This document shows positions 50,089 through 58,063 of a DNA stretch of 64,000 bases, in pieces. Below the pieces are notes generated by a model. It saw only the letters and a list, made by a program, of their open reading frames with translations. It was not told where the DNA came from and ran no database searches. The DNA is from Streptomyces sp. NBC_00247 (lineage in GTDB: Bacteria > Actinomycetota > Actinomycetes > Streptomycetales > Streptomycetaceae). Position 1 is the first letter of the stretch. Every line of letters starts with the position of its first letter. The stretch spans positions 5,662,001 through 5,726,000 of the forward strand of contig NZ_CP108093.1 of NCBI RefSeq assembly GCF_036188265.1. Reading direction: 5' to 3'. The translations under genes were made by a program, and so were the position numbers.

Positions 50089-51708
50089 ATGTACGGAAAG
50101 AAGCTGCTCGCCAGAGCGCTGTACGGCACCAGAGCGCTACCAGGAGCGGCCCGCCGCACCCCGCGCGGCGCACGCCGGGCCGCCGCCGCACTGACCGCGC
50201 TCGGCGGGCTGATGCTCGCCGGGCTCCCCGCCCAGGCGGCCCACGCGGCGACCACCGTCACCAACGCCGGCTTCGAATCGGGCGCCACCGGCTGGACCAC
50301 GTACTCCGCCGGCGGCCAGAGTGCCGCCTCCTTCACCGAGGCCGGCGGCCACGCGGGCTCCACCCGGCTCAGCCACTGGTCGGCCTCCGCCTACAAGGTG
50401 GAGACGTACCAGTACCTCTCCGGGCTGACCGACGGCACGTACACCCTCAGCGCCTGGGTCCGCTCCGGCGGCGGCCAGAACTCCGCCTACATCGCCCTGC
50501 GCAACTGCGGTTCCGCCGAACAGCGCACCGACCTGCCGCCCACCGCCAACGGCGCCTGGATACGCCTGGTGACCTCCGTCAAGGTCACCGGGGGCGCCTG
50601 CACCATCAGTCTCAACTCCGACGCGCACGCGGGGGAGTGGGCCAACTTCGACGACATCACCTTCGCCTCCGGCACCACCGGCCTCAGCGTCAAGGGCGGC
50701 GACCTCTCCACCCTCCCGAAGAACGAGGCCCACGGCGCCGTCTACCGCAACGCGAGCGGCACCGCGGGCGACGCCCTCGCCCTGCTGAACTCCGCCGGAA
50801 TGAACTACGTACGCCTCAAGGTGTGGGTGAACCCCGCCGACGGCTACAACGACAAGGCCCACGTCCTCGCGATGGCCAAGCGCGCGAAGGCACTCGGCAT
50901 GAAGGTCCTGGTCGACTTCCACTACTCCGACGCCTGGGCCGACCCCGGCAAGCAGAACAAGCCCGCCGCCTGGGCCGGTCACAGCTACACCCAGCTGAAG
51001 ACCGACGTCTACAACCACACCTACGACGTGCTGGGCGCCCTCAAGGCGCAGGGCACCACCGCCGACATGGTCCAGATCGGCAACGAGATCAACGCCGGAA
51101 TGCTCTGGCCCGAGGGCTCCACCGACAACTGGTCCCAGCTCGCCGGACTCCTCACCTCCGGCGCCAACGCCGCCAAGGCCGTCTCCTCCTCCACGAAGGT
51201 CGCCCTGCACCTCGCCAAGGGCGGCGACAACGCGGGCACCCGCTGGTGGTTCGACAACGCCGTCGCCCACGGCGTGCCGTTCGACGTCATCGCCCTCTCG
51301 TACTACGGCTACTGGCACGGCCCCCTCTCGGACCTCCAGACCAACCTCGACGACGCCGCCTCCCGCTACGGCAAGCCCGTCCTGATCGCCGAGACCGCCT
51401 ACGCGGACACCCTCGCCGACGACGACGGCCTGGAGAACAACATCGCCACCGCCTCCCAGCTCGTCGCCGGCTACCCCGCGACCCCCGCGGGCCAGGCCGC
51501 CAACTTCCGCGACGTGCTGAACGTCGTCGAAGCGGTCCCGAACGGCCGCGGCCTCGGCGCCGTCTACTGGGAGCCCGGCTGGACCGCCGTCACCGGCAGC
51601 GGATGGGACCCGGCCGACGCGTCCTCGGGCAACGCCTGGGAGAACCAGGCGCTCTTCGACTACAACGACAGGCTGCTTCCCGCGGCGAGCTGGTTCTCGC
51701 ACCGGTAG
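50089..51708 (+). CDS. secreted arabinogalactan endo-beta-1,4-galactanase (GH53)
   Basis: 539 residues. The signal peptide (AALTALGGLMLAGLPAQAAHA) is cut near residue 55. A carbohydrate-binding-type beta-sandwich (about 58-195, VTNAGFESGATGWTTY, NFDDITF) precedes the GH53 barrel (about 200-539), with NYVRLKVWVNPADGYNDKAH, VLVDFHYSDAWADPGKQNKP, the acid/base Glu in VQIGNEINAGMLWP, the nucleophile Glu in KPVLIAETAYADTL and a C-terminal GLGAVYWEPGW. It cuts beta-1,4-galactan side chains of pectin. It lies 82 bases after the GH42 gene, with GAAGGGA before the ATG. Confidence 0.94.
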   Translation: MYGKKLLARALYGTRALPGAARRTPRGARRAAAALTALGGLMLAGLPAQAAHAATTVTNAGFESGATGWTTYSAGGQSAASFTEAGGHAGSTRLSHWSASAYKVETYQYLSGLTDGTYTLSAWVRSGGGQNSAYIALRNCGSAEQRTDLPPTANGAWIRLVTSVKVTGGACTISLNSDAHAGEWANFDDITFASGTTGLSVKGGDLSTLPKNEAHGAVYRNASGTAGDALALLNSAGMNYVRLKVWVNPADGYNDKAHVLAMAKRAKALGMKVLVDFHYSDAWADPGKQNKPAAWAGHSYTQLKTDVYNHTYDVLGALKAQGTTADMVQIGNEINAGMLWPEGSTDNWSQLAGLLTSGANAAKAVSSSTKVALHLAKGGDNAGTRWWFDNAVAHGVPFDVIALSYYGYWHGPLSDLQTNLDDAASRYGKPVLIAETAYADTLADDDGLENNIATASQLVAGYPATPAGQAANFRDVLNVVEAVPNGRGLGAVYWEPGWTAVTGSGWDPADASSGNAWENQALFDYNDRLLPAASWFSHR

Positions 51709-51727
51709 GCCGTCCCGCACCCGGCGA

Positions 51728-51767
51728 AGCCCCGCCGTCCCTCCGGTCCCGGAGGGGCGGCGGGGCT
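51728..51767 (+). terminator. terminator after the galactan operon
   Basis: Long stem (about 17 bp with one G-T pair) formed by 51728-51744 and 51751-51767, 20 bases after the GH53 stop. Confidence 0.75.
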
Positions 51768-51836
51768 CGTCGTGGGGGCCGCGCACCGCCGGGCGGTGCG
51801 GGGCTCGTCGTGGGGGCCGCGCACTGCCGGGCGGGG
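51761..51836. repeat. 38-bp direct duplication
   Basis: 51761-51798 is repeated at 51799-51836 with only one or two differences. The duplication begins in the distal arm of the terminator hairpin. It is probably a slippage product. Confidence 0.75.
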
Positions 51837-51935
51837 CACACACCTTCCCCGGGGCGGGGTGGCGCACCGTCAACATCCGTGCCCCGCCGATCCGGTGAGC
51901 GTGCGGCCCGTTCCGCAGAACCGTCGCGAAGTGGA

Positions 51936-51958
51936 ACCTGGATGTGTAGTGTCCAGGT
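51936..51958. promoter_or_regulatory. inverted repeat at the rrf2 start, candidate autoregulatory site
   Basis: acctgga (51936-51942) and tccaggt (51952-51958) are perfect 7-bp arms with a 9-bp spacer directly before the rrf2 start. The 12-mer gaacctggatgt (51934-51945) recurs at 52478-52489, at the start of the MFS gene. Confidence 0.5.
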
Positions 51959-51959
51959 C

Positions 51960-52439
51960 ATGCGAATGAGTGCGGGAGTCGAGTGGGGGCTGCACTGCTG
52001 CCTGACGCTGGCGTGGCTCGGGGACGCGGAGGCGGTGTCGTCGGCCAGGCTCGCGGCCTGGTTCGACCTGCCGCCCGCCTACCTGAACAAGCAGCTGCAA
52101 GCGTTGGACCGGGCGGGCATCCTGACGTCCACCCCGGGAGCCAGGGGCGGCTTCAGGCTGGCCAGGAGGCCCGAACAGGTCACGCTGATGGACGTCGTCG
52201 CCGCCGTCGACGGTCCGGACGAGGTCTTCCAGTGCACCGAGATCAGACAGCGGGGAGCGGGGGCCGGCGCACCGGCCCACGAGTTCCAGCAGCCCTGCGG
52301 CATCGCCGGCGCGATGCGCAGGGCCGAGCTGGCGTGGCGCAGGGAACTCGCCGCGCAGACGCTGGCGGATCTCATGGCCTCCGCGCCGCCCTCCGCCGCG
52401 GAGCGGGCACGGCGCCACTACGAGCGCATCGGCCGCTGA
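51960..52439 (+). CDS. Rrf2-family transcriptional regulator
   Basis: 159 residues. An N-terminal winged helix (MSAGVEWGLHCCLTLAWLGD, VSSARLAAWFDLPPAYLNKQ, LTSTPGARGGFRLARRPEQV) matches Rrf2. The dimerisation helix and wing GARGGFRLAR are typical. It lacks the three-Cys Fe-S cluster of IscR/NsrR (only scattered Cys at FQCTE and QPCG), so it may sense something else. The start could be 51942, 51960 or 51966, all in frame. The next gene, 46 bases on, encodes an exporter, the usual partner. Confidence 0.85.
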   Translation: MRMSAGVEWGLHCCLTLAWLGDAEAVSSARLAAWFDLPPAYLNKQLQALDRAGILTSTPGARGGFRLARRPEQVTLMDVVAAVDGPDEVFQCTEIRQRGAGAGAPAHEFQQPCGIAGAMRRAELAWRRELAAQTLADLMASAPPSAAERARRHYERIGR

Positions 52440-52485
52440 CCGCACCGCACTCGTGGACGAGTGCGGACGAGCGAGGAGAACCTGG

Positions 52486-53700
52486 ATGTCCAATGTCTCG
52501 ATAACGTCCGACCGGCCAAAGGCCGACGGCCAGGCCCTGCCCGGGCAGGGCGGCCTGTCGTCGACCCTGGTGTTGGCCCTGGGCACCTTCGCCGTCGGCA
52601 CGGACGCCTTCGTCGTGGCGGGGTTCCTGCCCTCCATGGCCGAGGACCTGCACGTCTCGGCGGCGGCCGCCGGCCAGTCCGTCACGGTGTTCGCGGCCGC
52701 CTACGCCTTACTCTCGCCCGTACTCGCCACGGCGACCGCGCGACTGCCGCGCCGGGCACTGCTGGTCGGCGCCCTGATCACCCTCGGTCTGGCCAACCTG
52801 TGCTCGGCACTGGCGCCGAACCTGGCCGTGCTGATCATCAGCCGCGTGATCGCGGCGGCGGGCGCGGCGGCTTACACACCGAGCGCCGGCGCGGTGAGCG
52901 CCGCGCTCGTGCGCCCCGAATTCCGGGCGCGGGCACTGGCCGTGGTGATCGGCGGCCTGACCGTCGCGACCGCGCTGGGGGTGCCGCTCGGCACCCTCGC
53001 CGGCCACTGGCTGGGCTGGCGCAGCGCCTTGGCCGTCGTGGCCGGGCTCTGCGTCGTCATCGCCGCCGGAGTGCGCCTGATCATGCCGCCCCTGCCGGGC
53101 AACCCGCGCGTGCCACTGCGCACCCGGCTCGCCGTGCTGCGCAGACCGGCCGTCCTGGCCGTGCTGCCGCTCACGGTCCTCGGCATGGGTGCCGCCTACA
53201 CCGCGTACGCCTACAGCGTTCCGGTCTTGCGGGCGGTACGGGTCCCCGACGGCACGGACCTGTGGATGCTCTTCCTGTACGGGCTGGGTGCCGTACTCGG
53301 CAACCTCGCATCCGGTTACGCCACCGACCGCTGGGGCTCCGTCCGGGTCCTGACCACGGGGTACACCGGGATGGTGCTCGCACTCGCCCTGCTGGCCCGG
53401 ATCGCGGCCACCGGCGTCCCGCTGATGCCCGTGGTCGGCGTACTGGTCCTCCTCTGGGGCGCGAGCAGCTGGTGCCAGACCCCCGCGCAACAGCACCGCC
53501 TCATCGAAGTCGCCCCGCAGGAGGCCCCGCTGGTGGTCTCCCTGAACTCCTCCGGCATCTACCTGGGCATCGGTCTGGGCACCGTGCTCGGCGGCATCGC
53601 CCTCCCGCACGGAGCGACGGCCGTCTACGGTCTCGGGGCGGTACTGGCACTCGCGGCCCTGCTGTTCCTCCGCGTCACCGCACGCGCGGCGTCCCGTTAG
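52486..53700 (+). CDS. MFS transporter (DHA1-type efflux protein)
   Basis: 404 residues, 12 predicted transmembrane helices. The first is LVLALGTFAVGTDAFVVAGF; motif A-like ATARLPRRALLVGALITLGL sits in loop 2-3; GVPLGTLAGHWLGWRSALAV in helix 5 is the drug-efflux motif. A drug or metabolite exporter of the AraJ/Cmx-like group is likely; the substrate is unknown. The ATG at 52486 has GAGGAGA 6 bases upstream, with no room for another promoter. It is probably co-transcribed with and controlled by the Rrf2 protein. Its TAG stop (53698-53700) is part of the terminal sequence of a MITE fragment. Confidence 0.9.
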   Translation: MSNVSITSDRPKADGQALPGQGGLSSTLVLALGTFAVGTDAFVVAGFLPSMAEDLHVSAAAAGQSVTVFAAAYALLSPVLATATARLPRRALLVGALITLGLANLCSALAPNLAVLIISRVIAAAGAAAYTPSAGAVSAALVRPEFRARALAVVIGGLTVATALGVPLGTLAGHWLGWRSALAVVAGLCVVIAAGVRLIMPPLPGNPRVPLRTRLAVLRRPAVLAVLPLTVLGMGAAYTAYAYSVPVLRAVRVPDGTDLWMLFLYGLGAVLGNLASGYATDRWGSVRVLTTGYTGMVLALALLARIAATGVPLMPVVGVLVLLWGASSWCQTPAQQHRLIEVAPQEAPLVVSLNSSGIYLGIGLGTVLGGIALPHGATAVYGLGAVLALAALLFLRVTARAASR

Positions 53701-53783
53701 GCCGTGTCCGACCGTTCCCGCCGGGCGGGCGGCGCCCGGCACGGCACCTCGCGGCGTTGTCGGACCGCCCGAGTACAGCCAGT
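53698..53783 (-). mobile_element. half copy of a MITE
   Basis: 86 bases match the reverse complement of the right half of the complete MITE at 56387-56554 at about 93 percent (six differences by eye). They run from the terminal taggccgtgt end to an internal break at about 53783, where a truncated GNAT gene begins. The missing half and the broken gene next to it suggest a deletion. Confidence 0.8.
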
Positions 53784-53942
53784 GGCGCGGGCGTCCTCGC
53801 GGACAACGCCCGCGCCGTCCGGTACTACGAGAAGAACGGCTTTTGGCCCTTCGGCTCCTTCGCCGGGGCGGACGGCTCGCCGTCGCCGGACCTGATGGCC
53901 GACCTCCGCGAGCTGCCGGACCCCGCACCAGCCCTTCGGTGA
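53781..53942 (+). pseudogene. C-terminal fragment of a GNAT acetyltransferase
   Basis: 53 codons read GVLADNARAVRYYEKNGFWP and continue to a stop at 53942. N-ARAVRYYEKNGF is the typical end of a GNAT domain (final helix and strand). The domain before it is missing and replaced by the half MITE. No start codon is in place, so it is not expected to be expressed. Confidence 0.75.
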
Positions 53943-53996
53943 GGGAGGGCCGCCGGCAGTCCTGGAGCCGATGCCGTCTTGGCATACGAAACGATT

Positions 53997-54026
53997 TTGC
54001 TCGAATGGTGGACAGTTGGCTAGCGT
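53997..54026 (+). promoter_or_regulatory. sulfurtransferase promoter, possibly leaderless
   Basis: TTGCTC (53997-54002) and TAGCGT (54021-54026) with 18-bp spacing. The expected start site falls on or next to the ATG at 54034, and no ribosome site is present. Confidence 0.5.
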
Positions 54027-54033
54027 CCGGACC

Positions 54034-54888
54034 ATGGAGCGATGCGTACAAGTCCCGGCGTTCGTGCGGGTCGAGGAGCTGGAAGCACTGCCGGGCCCCG
54101 TGGTCCCGGCCGACGTGCGGTGGTATCTGGACGGGCGGTCCGGGCGTGCCGCGTACGAGGGGGGACACCTGCCCGGCGCGGTGTTCGCGGACCTCGACCG
54201 CTGGCTGACCGGCCCCCCGACGCCGACCGGCGGCCGGAACCCGCTGCCGGCCCCCGAACTGTTCGCCGAAGGCATGCGGACCCTGGGGATCGACGACGAC
54301 GACATCGTGGTCGCCTACGACGACCAGGGCGGTGTGATCGCGGCACGGCTGGTGTGGATGCTCCGGGTCACCGGGCGCCGCGCGGCCGTACTCGACGGCG
54401 GGCTGGACGCCTGGACCGAGGCGCACCCCGGCTCCCTGACGGCGGACGAACCCCTGCCCGCCCGCGAAGGCGACTTCTCCGTGCGCCCCTGGCCGGCCGA
54501 TGCCCTGGTCGAGGCGGACGACCTCGCGGAGCCGGACGTCCTCCCGGTCGACGCCCGCAACCGGGACCGCTTCGCCGGAGCCCAGGACCCCGTGGACCCC
54601 CGCCCGGGCCACGTACCCGGTGCGGCCAACGTCCCCTGCCGGGAGAACCTGGACGGGCTCGGGCGGCTGCTGCCCCTCCAGGCGATCCGGGACAACTTCG
54701 CCGCCGGGGGAGTGGTGCCGGGCAACGTGTCGAAGGTGGCCTCCTACTGCGGCTCGGGCGTGACCGCCTGCCACAACCTCCTGACCCTGGAGCACGCCGG
54801 GCTGGGCAGCGGCAGGCTCTACGTCGGCGGCTGGTCCGCGTACGGCCGCGACGAGGCCCGTCCGGTGGAGACCGGCCCCGCCCGCTGA
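54034..54888 (+). CDS. two-domain sulfurtransferase (rhodanese)
   Basis: 284 residues. An inactive N-terminal rhodanese domain (about 15-135: VVPADVRWYLDGRSGRAAYE, GGHLPGAVFADLDRWL, VVAYDDQGGVIAARLVWMLR) and a catalytic C-terminal one (about 160-275: DVLPVDARNRDRFAGAQDPV, GHVPGAANVPCRENL, active Cys in VASYCGSGVTACHNLL). The CGSGVTA loop fits 3-mercaptopyruvate or thiosulfate sulfurtransferase. It moves sulfane sulfur to cyanide or thiols. Transcription is rightward, toward the IS element that begins just after the gene. Confidence 0.92.
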   Translation: MERCVQVPAFVRVEELEALPGPVVPADVRWYLDGRSGRAAYEGGHLPGAVFADLDRWLTGPPTPTGGRNPLPAPELFAEGMRTLGIDDDDIVVAYDDQGGVIAARLVWMLRVTGRRAAVLDGGLDAWTEAHPGSLTADEPLPAREGDFSVRPWPADALVEADDLAEPDVLPVDARNRDRFAGAQDPVDPRPGHVPGAANVPCRENLDGLGRLLPLQAIRDNFAAGGVVPGNVSKVASYCGSGVTACHNLLTLEHAGLGSGRLYVGGWSAYGRDEARPVETGPAR

Positions 54889-54898
54889 CGTACCGGCG

Positions 54899-54908
54899 CA
54901 CCTAGGCC
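54899..54908. repeat. target-site duplication of the IS4-family element, left copy
   Basis: cacctaggcc, identical to 56384-56393 on the other side of the element. A perfect 10-bp duplication is within the usual range for IS4-family insertions and points to recent transposition. Confidence 0.92.
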
Positions 54909-56383
54909 CAATACCGGTGATTTAGGTTGGTTTCCGGCTGGTTGGGGTGGCTCTGGTTGGCCTGACCAGCCGGACCGTCGGGATGTCTGGCAGTGGTGGG
55001 CTGTGGTGCTCGGTTCGTTTGAGGGCCCAGTTGGACATCTTGCGTTTGATCACGCGGGGGTTGGAGCGTAACCGCCGTGCGGGCAGCGGTCGTTCGGTGA
55101 TCTCACGCAGGCTCTGGGTGAGGGACCGGGTCAGTCGTGAGGGGGGAAAGCGCCGCCTGCCCGGTGACGTGGCGGCGGACGACGCGCAGGGTGCGGGTGA
55201 AGGAGATCCGGTCGGGATCATGGCCGGTTTTGAGGGCGGCCTGGTGCATCAGGTCCCGCAGCGCGTGGTGGACCAGCAGGAACGCGAAGATCTCCTGTTC
55301 GACGCCGCGTGGGTAGCGGGAACGCAGCACCAGCCCTGGGACGCCTTGGTGGTTCTTGATCTCGTCCAGGGTGTTCTCGATCTCCCACCGCTGGGCATAG
55401 ACGGCGGCGAGTTCCTCGGCCGGTGCCTGGTCGGGGTCGAGGAGGGTGGTGATCAGCCGGTAGACGGTGCCGCCGTCGCGTGGGCCGAGGACGTACTCGA
55501 TCACCCGCACCCGCTCGGGGTCCGCGCGCCGATAATTGTCCCGCGCGGCGACGATCTCCGACACGTAGGAGCCGTCGGCGAGGGTTTCCAGGACCGGCAG
55601 CACCACGACGCTGCGGACCCGCCACAGCAGGTCCGCACCGCCCGCCTTCGCAGCCCGCCACAGGTCGAGGCCGCAAAAGCCCCGGTCGGCGAGCAGGAGC
55701 ATCCCCTTCGTCAGCGCGGGGAACAACTGCCGGGCCATCCCTGTCTCGTGGACCGTGAGCGGTCCGACCTCGGCCGCGAACACGGCATGGGTCCCGCACT
55801 CGGCCAGCGCCGCCACCCTCGCCTGCGGATACGCACTGCGGCCCTGCCCGCGACTGGTACCGGGACGCCCGAAGAACTGGGCGTTCGCCGCGGTGTCCGG
55901 AACATCGAAAACGGTGCCGTCCACCGCGACCAGCCGCCACTGCCGGTACCAGGCACCCTGCGTCCGCGCGACCGCCACCGGCCGGCACACCCGGGCGAAC
56001 AGGACCCGCAACGGCTCCGGCCCCAGCCGCAACCGGGCCCGACCGATCGCCGCCGTCGTGGGCACCCGCCAGACCGCCGCCCACCGGCCCTCCCGCTCCA
56101 GCCCCTGAACCAGAAGCCGAGCCACCTCTTCATAGCCCTGCCCGAAGAACAGACACATCGCCAGAACGAAATAGACCACCACCCGCGCCGGCAGCAGACG
56201 CGTCCGCTGCTCCACCCTGCCGCACTCGGCGACCACCTCATCGACCAGCTCCGGCGGAAACGCCCGCGTCAGCACCCCCAACGCGATCCGGTCCGAAAAC
56301 CGATCAACACCTGACGACTTCACCTGACCCGGCCTTGGCACAACCCACCCAACGACCAGAAACCACCAAAGTCACCGGTATTG
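54909..56383 (-). mobile_element. IS4-family insertion sequence, complete
   Basis: 1475 bp. Terminal inverted repeats begin caataccggtga at both ends (12 bp perfect, then imperfect to about 20 bp). There is one transposase gene and flanking 10-bp direct repeats. All parts needed for mobility appear intact. Confidence 0.92.
55103..56341 (-). CDS. IS4-family transposase
   Basis: 412 residues from a GTG at 56341. RNase-H-like DDE domain: first Asp in WRLVAVDGTVFDVPD, second Asp in MLLLADRGFCGLDLWR, and the Glu of the YREK-type motif in YAQRWEIENTLDEIKNHQGV. An N-terminal helical domain (RFSDRIALGVLTRAFPPELV) precedes it. The reading frame is uninterrupted. It catalyses cut-and-paste movement of the element that encloses it. 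Its codon use is as GC-rich as its neighbours. Confidence 0.93.
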   Translation of the reverse strand: MPRPGQVKSSGVDRFSDRIALGVLTRAFPPELVDEVVAECGRVEQRTRLLPARVVVYFVLAMCLFFGQGYEEVARLLVQGLEREGRWAAVWRVPTTAAIGRARLRLGPEPLRVLFARVCRPVAVARTQGAWYRQWRLVAVDGTVFDVPDTAANAQFFGRPGTSRGQGRSAYPQARVAALAECGTHAVFAAEVGPLTVHETGMARQLFPALTKGMLLLADRGFCGLDLWRAAKAGGADLLWRVRSVVVLPVLETLADGSYVSEIVAARDNYRRADPERVRVIEYVLGPRDGGTVYRLITTLLDPDQAPAEELAAVYAQRWEIENTLDEIKNHQGVPGLVLRSRYPRGVEQEIFAFLLVHHALRDLMHQAALKTGHDPDRISFTRTLRVVRRHVTGQAALSPLTTDPVPHPEPA

Positions 56384-56393
56384 CACCTAGGCC
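56384..56393. repeat. target-site duplication of the IS4-family element, right copy
   Basis: cacctaggcc; the last seven bases are also the first bases of the MITE that follows. Confidence 0.92.
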
Positions 56394-56554
56394 GTGTCTG
56401 ATAATTCGCGTCGGTTCGGCGGGCGGTGTCCGGTGCGGTGCATCGCAAGGCGGAGGATCGCCCGTGTACTGGATGTACTCGGGCGGTCCGACAACGCCGC
56501 GAGGTGCCGTGCCGGACACCGCCCGCCCGGCGGGAATTGTCAGACACGGCCTAG
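56387..56554. mobile_element. MITE, complete, with long inverted repeats
   Basis: 168 bp bounded by ctag at both ends. The arms ggccgtgtctg.aattc are inverted copies (11 bp perfect, then about 80 percent identity over some 50 bp). There is no coding capacity. The right half recurs at 53698-53783. The element could fold into one long hairpin and act as a terminator for flanking genes. Confidence 0.8.
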
Positions 56555-56653
56555 GAGCGCGGGGCGGCCAGAACCGTCCCACCGCACGCGAGGGGGGCGG
56601 GGCGGGACGGCCGCGACCGTCCCGCCCCGCCCCCGTCCGTGTGCGCTCCGCGC

Positions 56654-57568
56654 CTACCGCACCGGTGTGAAGTCGCGGGCCCCGATGAACTCCGGGCGCC
56701 GCACCGGAGCCGCGAAGGGCTCCTCGGCCGCGTTCTCCACGCTGTTGAAGACGATGAAGACGTTGCTGCGCGGGAACGGGGTGATGTTGTCACCCGAACC
56801 GTGCATGGCGTTGCAGTCGAACCAGGTCGCCGAACCCGCCCTGCCGGTGAAGAGCTTGATGCCGTGCTCACCGGCCAGCTCCGTCAGCGCCTCGTCGGAC
56901 GGGATGCCCGCGTCCTGCATCTGGAGCGACTTCTTGTAGTTGTCCTTCGGCGTCTCGCCCGCGCAGCCGAGGAACGACCGGTGCGAACCGGGCATGATCA
57001 TCAGCCCGCCGTTGGTGTCGTGGTTCTCGGTCAGCGCGACCGATACGGAGACGGTCCGCATGGTCGGCAGTCCGTCCTCCGCGTGCCAGGTCTCGAAGTC
57101 CGAGTGCCAGTAGAAGCCCGAAGCCCCGAAGCCCGGCTTCACGTTGATCCGGGACTGGTGCACGTACACGTCCGAGCCGAGGATCTGCCGGGCCGCGCCC
57201 ACCAGCCGCTCGTCGGAGACCAGTCGGGCGAACACCTCGCTGATCCGGTGCACCTCGAAGACGGAACGCACCTTCCCCGACTGCGGCTCCACGATGGACC
57301 GTTCGTCCGCGCGGACGGCCGGATCGGCGATCAGCCGTTCCATCTCGGCCTGGTAGGAACCCACTTCGTCCGGGGTGAGCAGCTGGTCGACGGCGAGGAA
57401 ACCGTCTCGCTCGAATGTCAGGAGGCTCTGCACGGGTACGGGCCCCGGGGCGCCCGGAGCGGACCAGACGACCGGGTCCCGGCGGGGAGTGATCGTCTCG
57501 GCGGCGCCGCGCGAGGGATAGAGGTCGGTGCGCGGAGGGTGCGGTTCGGTGCGCGCGTACGTGGTCAT
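56654..57568 (-). CDS. ectD: ectoine 5-hydroxylase
   Basis: 304 residues, Fe(II)/2-oxoglutarate dioxygenase. The metal site is visible: His-x-Asp in GFYWHSDFETWHAEDGLP and the distal His in WFDCNAMHGSGDNITPFPRS, which also carries the 2-oxoglutarate Arg. The EctD signature region around F-WHSDFETWHAEDGLP-MR is intact. It converts ectoine to 5-hydroxyectoine. It starts 3 bases after ectC, with GAGGAGG in the end of ectC, so it is the last gene of a leftward ectABCD operon. Confidence 0.96.
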   Translation of the reverse strand: MTTYARTEPHPPRTDLYPSRGAAETITPRRDPVVWSAPGAPGPVPVQSLLTFERDGFLAVDQLLTPDEVGSYQAEMERLIADPAVRADERSIVEPQSGKVRSVFEVHRISEVFARLVSDERLVGAARQILGSDVYVHQSRINVKPGFGASGFYWHSDFETWHAEDGLPTMRTVSVSVALTENHDTNGGLMIMPGSHRSFLGCAGETPKDNYKKSLQMQDAGIPSDEALTELAGEHGIKLFTGRAGSATWFDCNAMHGSGDNITPFPRSNVFIVFNSVENAAEEPFAAPVRRPEFIGARDFTPVR

Positions 57569-57571
57569 GGC

Positions 57572-57970
57572 TCAGGCCTCCTCGGTCAGCAGCGGGTAGA
57601 CGCCGTTCTCGTCGTGGTCCTCCCGTCCGGTGACGGGCGGGTTGAAGACGCAGACGCAGTGGAAGTCGGTCTTCGGGCGGAGCGTGTGGTGCTCGTGGCC
57701 GTTGAGCAGGTACATGGTGCCGGGGGTGATCCAGTGCTTCTCACCGGTGTCGTCGTTGGTGAGTTCGGCCTCCCCCTGGGTGCACAGGACGGCCTCGATG
57801 TGGTTCGCGTACCACATCGACGTCTCCGTGCCCGCGTACAGGATGGTCTCGTGGAGCGAGAAGCCGACCTTCTCCTTGGCGAGCACGATGCGCTTGCTCT
57901 CCCAGGTGCCGGAGGCGGACTTCACGTGCCGGTCGGTGTTCTCGATGTCGCGGAACGAACGGACGATCAC
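57572..57970 (-). CDS. ectC: L-ectoine synthase
   Basis: 132 residues, cupin fold, usual length. SLHETILYAGTETSMWYANH, EAVLCTQGEAELTNDDTGE and GTMYLLNGHEHHTLRP carry the metal ligands (Glu, Tyr, His) of EctC. It closes N-gamma-acetyl-diaminobutyrate into ectoine. The GTG at 57970 starts the conserved IVRSFRDIENTDRHV. It lies 93 bases after ectB; the nearest AAAGG is a little far from the start. Confidence 0.96.
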   Translation of the reverse strand: MIVRSFRDIENTDRHVKSASGTWESKRIVLAKEKVGFSLHETILYAGTETSMWYANHIEAVLCTQGEAELTNDDTGEKHWITPGTMYLLNGHEHHTLRPKTDFHCVCVFNPPVTGREDHDENGVYPLLTEEA

Positions 57971-58063
57971 GGTGGTGTGGTGCCTTTCTCTCTGCGGTGA
58001 CTGTCGGCTCCCGTCTGCCCCGAAAGCTGCCGGGGCGGACGGAGTTCAGGGGAAACGCGCCGC

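Noticed and set aside
55218..56084. Alternative frames inside the IS element as a second IS gene
   Set aside because: They are shadows of the transposase gene with no start/stop logic; IS4-family elements carry one gene.
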